Origin: DATFPQ01 sp035264765 | Lineage (GTDB): Bacteria; Actinomycetota; Actinomycetes; Actinomycetales; Angustibacteraceae | NCBI GenBank assembly: GCA_035264765.1 | Contig: DATFPQ010000195.1 | Location: 1-15,459, forward strand | Reading direction: 5' to 3' | DNA: 15,459 bases | In this document: piece by piece, positions 11,376 to 15,459 of the stretch | Position numbering within the stretch: position 1 is the first letter of the stretch | Layout of the letters: the number at the start of each line of letters is the position of its first letter | Made by a program: the position numbers and the translations under genes | Notes under the pieces: model-generated | What the model was told of the DNA's origin: nothing | Databases searched by the model: none | What the model saw: the letters and a program-made list of their open reading frames with translations, nothing else

Positions 11376-13949
11376 TCAGAGCCGCGGGTCGACCGGCTCA
11401 GACTCCAGCGCCAGGACGGCGAAGACGCACTCGTGCACCCGCCACAGCGGCTCACCGCGTGCGAGCCGCTCCAGCCCCTCCAGACCGAGGGCGTACTCCC
11501 GTAGGGCGAGGCCACGCTTGCGGCCGAGTGACCGTTCCCGCAGCCGTTCGAGATGCTGCGGCTCGGTGTAGTCCGGGCCGTAGATCAGCCGCAGGTACTC
11601 ACGTCCACGGACCTTCAGGCCGGGCTGCACCACGCCGCGCCGCCCGCGGGTTAGGTTGGCCGCGGGCTTGACGACCATGCCCTCGCCGCCCGCCGCGGTC
11701 ATCTCTTCCCACCACGCCGTCGCCGCGGCCTCGCTCGTCGGGTCGGTGACGTCGACGGTGAGTGAGCGGGTGCCGCGGATGAGGTCAGGGTCGGCCTCGG
11801 CCAGGCGATCGGCGATGGCCAGATGCCAGGCATGCGGCCGGTCGGAGTACGTCCCGCCGGCGGAGGCGAGCAGCTGGAAGGGCGCGAAGGCGACGCCGCT
11901 CAGCCCGTCGGTGGGCCAGCAGTAGCGCCGGTACACCTGCGAGAACGCCTCGGCGTCGGCGACGCGCCGCCGGTGGCGGTCGAGCACGTCCCCAACCTGG
12001 AGCCCCCGCGCGGCCGCCTGCTCCAGGGCTGCCACGGCGGCCGGGAGCGCCGTCCGCGCGGCAGCACCGACCGCGGCGTACTGGCTGCGGATCAGGTCGC
12101 CCGCCTTGACCGACCACGGCAGCAGCTCGGCGTCGAGCAGCAGCCAGTCGGTGTCGATCTCCTCGAACAGGCCGGCCTTCTCGGCGGCGATGCCGAGGCG
12201 GTCCAGGAACGCGGCGGTGAGCTCGGGGCCGAAGAAGGAGCGGCCAGTGCGGGTATGCAGCACGCCCGGGGTCGAGGCCGAGTCACCGGGCCGGCGCACG
12301 AGAGCGACCGCCCGGGAGCCCATGTGCTTCTCCTGGCAGACGACCTCGGCCACGCCCTCGCCGCGGAAGTAGGCAAACGCCTCGGCCGGGTGCTCGAGCA
12401 GCCCCGGCCGGGTCGAGGTGGCCGAGGGGCTCATCGTCGGCGGGAGGTAGAGCAGCTGCTCGGGCGCGACGGCGAAGCGGCTCATCACCTCGATCGCCGC
12501 CGCGGCGTTCTCCTCGCGCACGGTCACCCGGCCGGAGAGCCGGGTCTCGACGACCCGCTTGCCGAGCACGTCGGCGACGTCGAGGACGTTGTCCCGGCGC
12601 CGCGGCTCGGCCAGCGAGGCGGCATCCCCCTTGGCCAGAAATGGGCGGGCCGGCTGGTAATAGGTCTTCTTGGCCGCGACGCTGACCAGCTCGCGCTCGG
12701 GGTAGCGCAGCGCGGTGAGCCGGCCACCGAAGACGCAGCCGGTGTCGAGGCACAGGGTGTTGTTGATCCACTCTGGCGTGGGGACCGGGGTGTGCCCGTA
12801 GAGCACCGTCGCGCGGCCGCGGTACTCGGTCGCCCACGGGTAGCGCACCGGCAGGCCGAACTCGTCGGTCTCCCCGGTCGTCTCGCCGTAGAGCGCGAAG
12901 TCCCGCACCCGGCCGCTGGACCGGCCCTGCAGCGACTCCTTGAGCCCGGCGTGCGCGACGACCAGCGCCCCGCCGTCGAGCACGTAATGGCTGACCAGGC
13001 CGTAGCAGAACTCCTCGACCTGGCGGCGGAAGTCGTCGTCCTCCGCCTCGAGCTGGGCCAGCGTGCGCTCCAGGCCGTGGGTGACCTGCACGGTCCGCCG
13101 ACGCAGGGCGCGCACCAGCTTGTTCTCGTGGTTGCCCGGCACGCACAGCGCGTGGCCGGCGGCGACCATGCCCATGACCAGGCGCAGCACGCCGGGTGAG
13201 TCCGGCCCACGGTCGACGAGGTCGCCGACGAAGGTCGCCCGGCGCCCGGCCGGGTGCTCGGCGTCCACCGGGCGGCCCTGCTCATCCCGGCGCAGCTCGT
13301 AGCCGAGCTCCCCCAGCAACGCCTCGAGCTCGGCCCGGCAGCCGTGCACGTCACCGATGACGTCGAACGGGCCGGTGTCCTCGCGCCGGTCGTTGTACTG
13401 CCGCTCGTAGGTGATGACCGCGCGCTCGATCTCCTCGGCTCCGGCCAGCAGGTGCACCTTGCGGAAGCCCTCGCGGCCCAGCCCGCGCAGCCCGCGCCGC
13501 AGCTCGGACCGCTGCCGGCGGATCACCCCGGCTGAGATGTCCCGGTCCGGCCGGGCGGCGTTGCGGGCCAGGCACTCGCTCTCCGGCACCTCGAGGACGA
13601 TCGCCACCGGCAGCACGTCGTGCTCGCGCGCCAGCGCCACGAGGGACGCCCGGTCCTCGCGCTTCACGTTGGTCGCGTCGACCACCGTCAGCCGACCGCC
13701 CGCCAGCCGGACCCCGGCGATGTGGTGCAGCAGGTCGAACGCGGCCGGCGTCGCCGCCTGGTCGTTCTCGTCGTCGGCGACCAGGCCGCGGCAGAAGTCG
13801 CTGGAGAGCACCTGCGTCGGCCGGAAGTGCCGGCGCGCGAAGGTGCTCTTGCCCGACCCGCTGACCCCGATCAGCACGACCAGCGCCAGGTCGGGGACGA
13901 CGACGGTGCGCGCCTCGCCGGCAGGACGCTGCTCGGTGGTGGTGGTCAT
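11376..13949 (-). CDS. pnkp: Polynucleotide kinase-phosphatase-ligase of the Pnkp/Hen1 RNA repair system
   Basis: The 857-residue protein has the three-domain layout and near-identical length of Clostridium thermocellum Pnkp. The 5'-kinase domain has Walker A GVSGSGKST (28-36), Asp51 and the Arg-rich lid NAARPDRDI. The calcineurin-like 2',3'-phosphatase domain has DVIGDVHG (196-203), GDLVDRGPDS (242-251), GNHEN (272-276), VVAHAGL and LYGHTPV. The ligase-like adenylyltransferase domain has the nucleophile Lys541 in QEKHMGSRA, then TRTGRSFF, LLLDAELLPW, EGMVVKP and a late KVRGREYLRLIYG. It heals cleaved RNA ends and, with Hen1, seals them. The ATG at 13949 overlaps the hen1 stop (ATGA); the open frame further upstream lies inside hen1 and is only low-complexity Arg/Ala. 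All catalytic motifs are intact. Confidence 0.96.
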   Translation of the reverse strand: MTTTTEQRPAGEARTVVVPDLALVVLIGVSGSGKSTFARRHFRPTQVLSSDFCRGLVADDENDQAATPAAFDLLHHIAGVRLAGGRLTVVDATNVKREDRASLVALAREHDVLPVAIVLEVPESECLARNAARPDRDISAGVIRRQRSELRRGLRGLGREGFRKVHLLAGAEEIERAVITYERQYNDRREDTGPFDVIGDVHGCRAELEALLGELGYELRRDEQGRPVDAEHPAGRRATFVGDLVDRGPDSPGVLRLVMGMVAAGHALCVPGNHENKLVRALRRRTVQVTHGLERTLAQLEAEDDDFRRQVEEFCYGLVSHYVLDGGALVVAHAGLKESLQGRSSGRVRDFALYGETTGETDEFGLPVRYPWATEYRGRATVLYGHTPVPTPEWINNTLCLDTGCVFGGRLTALRYPERELVSVAAKKTYYQPARPFLAKGDAASLAEPRRRDNVLDVADVLGKRVVETRLSGRVTVREENAAAAIEVMSRFAVAPEQLLYLPPTMSPSATSTRPGLLEHPAEAFAYFRGEGVAEVVCQEKHMGSRAVALVRRPGDSASTPGVLHTRTGRSFFGPELTAAFLDRLGIAAEKAGLFEEIDTDWLLLDAELLPWSVKAGDLIRSQYAAVGAAARTALPAAVAALEQAAARGLQVGDVLDRHRRRVADAEAFSQVYRRYCWPTDGLSGVAFAPFQLLASAGGTYSDRPHAWHLAIADRLAEADPDLIRGTRSLTVDVTDPTSEAAATAWWEEMTAAGGEGMVVKPAANLTRGRRGVVQPGLKVRGREYLRLIYGPDYTEPQHLERLRERSLGRKRGLALREYALGLEGLERLARGEPLWRVHECVFAVLALESEPVDPRL

Positions 13950-15406
13950 GCCGCCACCTCCGTCGCCGCGCCGCGGGTGAACACGGCCATCTGGGTGGGC
14001 ATGCCGACATCCGGGTCTTCGTCGCCGACGCCGAGCAGCCGCACGGCGTACCCGTGCCGCTCGCCGACGCCGGCGGCCCAGTCGGCGAACTGTGCGCGAG
14101 TCCACTCGAAGCGGTGGTCCCGGTGCCTGTAACTGCCGGCGGGCAGGCCCTCGAAGCGGACGTTGTACTCCGCGTTGGGCGTGGTGACGACGACGGTCGC
14201 CGGGACGGCAGCGGCGAAGACGGCGTGCTCGAGCGCCGGGAGCCGGTCGACGTCGAGGTGCTCGATGACCTCCATCAGCACCGCCGCGTCGTAGCCCCGC
14301 AGCCGGGCGTCGGTGTAGGTCAGGCCGCTCTGGAGCAGCTTGATCCGCGCCCGCTGGCGCTCGGGCAGCCGGTCGAGCCGGAGGCGCCGGGCGGCCACCT
14401 CCAGCGCCCGGGCGCTGACGTCGACGCCGAGGATCTCGGTGAATGCCGGCTCCGCGAGCAGGGCGGGCAGCAGCGCGCCGGCACCGCAGCCGAGGTCGAT
14501 GACCCGCTGCGCGCCGACCGAGCGGAGGGCGGCCAGCACCGCCTCGTGCCGCTGCAGCGCCAGGGCCACCGGCCGGTCGGCCGCCTCCTCGCCGTCCGTG
14601 CCCTGCAGGCCTCCCGCTGCCGCGACCGGCGGCGCGATGGCATCGTCCAGCTCCTCGGCCTCCGCGTCATCGACCTCGGCGAGCCGCTCGATCGCCCGGC
14701 GGGTCAGCGCCGTCCGGTGCCCCAGGTACCGGCGCGTGATCAGGTCCCGCTCCGGGTGGGCGGCCAGCCAGCCGCTGCCGGCGCGCAGGAGCTTCTCCAC
14801 CTCGTCGGAGCCGATCCAGTAGTGCTTGGCGTCGTCGAGCACGGGCAGTGCGACGTAGAGGTGGTTGAGTGCGTCCGCGAGCCGGAGCTCACCGCTCAGC
14901 CGCAGGTCGACGTACCGGGAGTCGCCCCAGTCCGGCTGGGTCTCGTCCAGCGGCACCGCCGCCGCGTCGACCCGCCAGCCCAACGGCGCGAAGAACCGGT
15001 GCGCCATCTCCACGCCGCCCCGGCACGACAGCGCGGGGATGTGCACCTCCAGCGGCAGGGCGACCTCCACCAGCTCCGGCCGCTCCTTGCTCATCCCGCG
15101 GCGGGCGCTGGAGAACGCCTTGCCCAGCGCCACCGCCAGCAGGCTGGACGCCGCGTACGGCCGGTCGTTGACGTGCTGGGCGAGGGCTGCCCCCTCCCCG
15201 CCGCCGGCGCGCGCAGTCCGCACCAGACCGATCGGGTCCACCTCGAGCAGCAGGGCCGCGGTGCAGCGGTTCTCGTTCGCCTCGGGGTAGAACACGTGCG
15301 CCGTACCGGTCGAGACCTCGACCTGCTGCGCCCGCGCGGGGTTCTTGTGCAGCAGGAAGCCGAGGTCGGTCGCGGGCACGTGCGTGGTAGACAGGGTGAC
15401 GAGCAC
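13946..15406 (-). CDS. hen1: 3'-terminal RNA ribose 2'-O-methyltransferase Hen1
   Basis: The 486-residue protein begins with the bacterial Hen1 N-terminal domain (VTLSTTHVPATDLGFLLHKN), which activates the Pnkp ligase, and ends with the methyltransferase domain: S-adenosylmethionine site VIDLGCGAG (302-310), metal ligands Glu379, Glu382 and His383 (MEVIEHLD), TPNAEYN (409-415) and RHRDHRFEWTR (427-437) with the probable fourth ligand His431. It methylates the 2'-OH at a cleaved RNA 3' end before ligation, which protects the repaired site from being cut again at the same place. The two domains are joined by an acidic, Ala-rich linker at about 243-280. It starts with GTG at 15406, without a clear ribosome site but 6 nt downstream of a -10-like hexamer, so the mRNA may be leaderless. 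pnkp follows with an ATGA overlap. Confidence 0.96.
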   Translation of the reverse strand: MLVTLSTTHVPATDLGFLLHKNPARAQQVEVSTGTAHVFYPEANENRCTAALLLEVDPIGLVRTARAGGGEGAALAQHVNDRPYAASSLLAVALGKAFSSARRGMSKERPELVEVALPLEVHIPALSCRGGVEMAHRFFAPLGWRVDAAAVPLDETQPDWGDSRYVDLRLSGELRLADALNHLYVALPVLDDAKHYWIGSDEVEKLLRAGSGWLAAHPERDLITRRYLGHRTALTRRAIERLAEVDDAEAEELDDAIAPPVAAAGGLQGTDGEEAADRPVALALQRHEAVLAALRSVGAQRVIDLGCGAGALLPALLAEPAFTEILGVDVSARALEVAARRLRLDRLPERQRARIKLLQSGLTYTDARLRGYDAAVLMEVIEHLDVDRLPALEHAVFAAAVPATVVVTTPNAEYNVRFEGLPAGSYRHRDHRFEWTRAQFADWAAGVGERHGYAVRLLGVGDEDPDVGMPTQMAVFTRGAATEVAA

Positions 15407-15411
15407 GCCCG

Positions 15412-15441
15412 AGTATCACCGAGCAACGGCGCGTAGTCGAA
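15412..15441 (-). promoter_or_regulatory. Candidate promoter of hen1-pnkp, leaderless
   Basis: On the minus strand TTCGAC (15436-15441) and GATACT (15412-15417) are spaced by 18 bp. The -10-like hexamer ends 5 nt before the GTG start codon of hen1, so the expected transcription start falls on or next to the first base of the start codon. No Shine-Dalgarno sequence is visible, which agrees with leaderless translation. Confidence 0.5.
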
Positions 15442-15459
15442 CACCTTTCGCCGATTGTG

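Noticed and set aside
11823..13199. Long plus-strand open frame (458 codons) opposite pnkp
   Set aside because: The composition is low-complexity and there is no family signal; the opposite strand carries the phosphatase and ligase motifs of Pnkp.
14054..15436. Long plus-strand open frame (460 codons) opposite hen1
   Set aside because: It is an antisense shadow caused by high GC. Its translation is Arg/Gln/Gly-rich without any domain, while the minus strand encodes all Hen1 motifs.
1..15459. tRNA, rRNA, CRISPR, transposase or integrase genes
   Set aside because: Reading both strands I found no cloverleaf, no spaced direct repeats and no DDE or recombinase motifs, so there is no direct sign of a mobile element carrying the bacteriocin cluster.

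Overview
The window is about 15.5 kb of very high-GC DNA from an actinomycete. GC-rich third codon positions, frequent GTG starts, ATGA stop/start overlaps, a Streptomyces-type xylose isomerase and a DUF222/HNH-type gene all fit this; genus cannot be told from the sequence. Every gene I can support lies on the minus strand, so transcription runs from high to low coordinates. No tRNA, rRNA, CRISPR array or insertion sequence was seen.

Read in the direction of transcription there are five blocks. (1) 15406-11376: hen1 and pnkp, overlapping by an ATGA; together they are the bacterial Pnkp/Hen1 RNA repair system (2'-O-methyltransferase plus kinase-phosphatase-ligase). The hen1 promoter candidate points to a leaderless transcript. 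(2) 11375-10754: about 620 bp with no confident gene. (3) 10753-9566: xylA, alone, followed by a 21-bp perfect hairpin that probably ends its transcript. (4) 9329-3675: the main find, an eight-gene array that looks like a two-peptide circular (head-to-tail cyclised, AS-48-like) bacteriocin cluster. Two paralogous 92- and 88-residue precursors share an ungapped 58-residue C-terminal part and both end in Ala-Ile-Gly-Trp. They are followed by a large polytopic membrane protein, a SpoIIM/DUF95 membrane protein, an ABC ATPase, two small membrane proteins (immunity candidates), a second ABC ATPase and an ABC-2-like permease. From the large membrane protein to the permease, all genes overlap or are 1 nt apart. 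(5) 3569-584: an OmpR-type response regulator, a sensor kinase and a TAXI-family solute-binding lipoprotein, also tightly overlapped, without any TRAP membrane subunit. The block may sense an extracellular ligand and could regulate the bacteriocin genes, but that link rests only on position. At the left edge lies the 5' part of a DUF222 (HNH endonuclease, 13E12-like) gene.

How block 4 would work: both precursors are made from a promoter-proximal pair of genes, a hairpin behind them lowers read-through into the processing genes, the 475-residue membrane protein and the DUF95 protein with the first ATPase mature and export the peptides, and the small membrane proteins and second ABC pair protect the producer. 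The roles are inferred from known circular bacteriocin clusters (as-48, carnocyclin type). The family assignment of the DUF95 protein, both ATPases, XylA, Hen1, Pnkp and the two-component genes rests on visible motifs.
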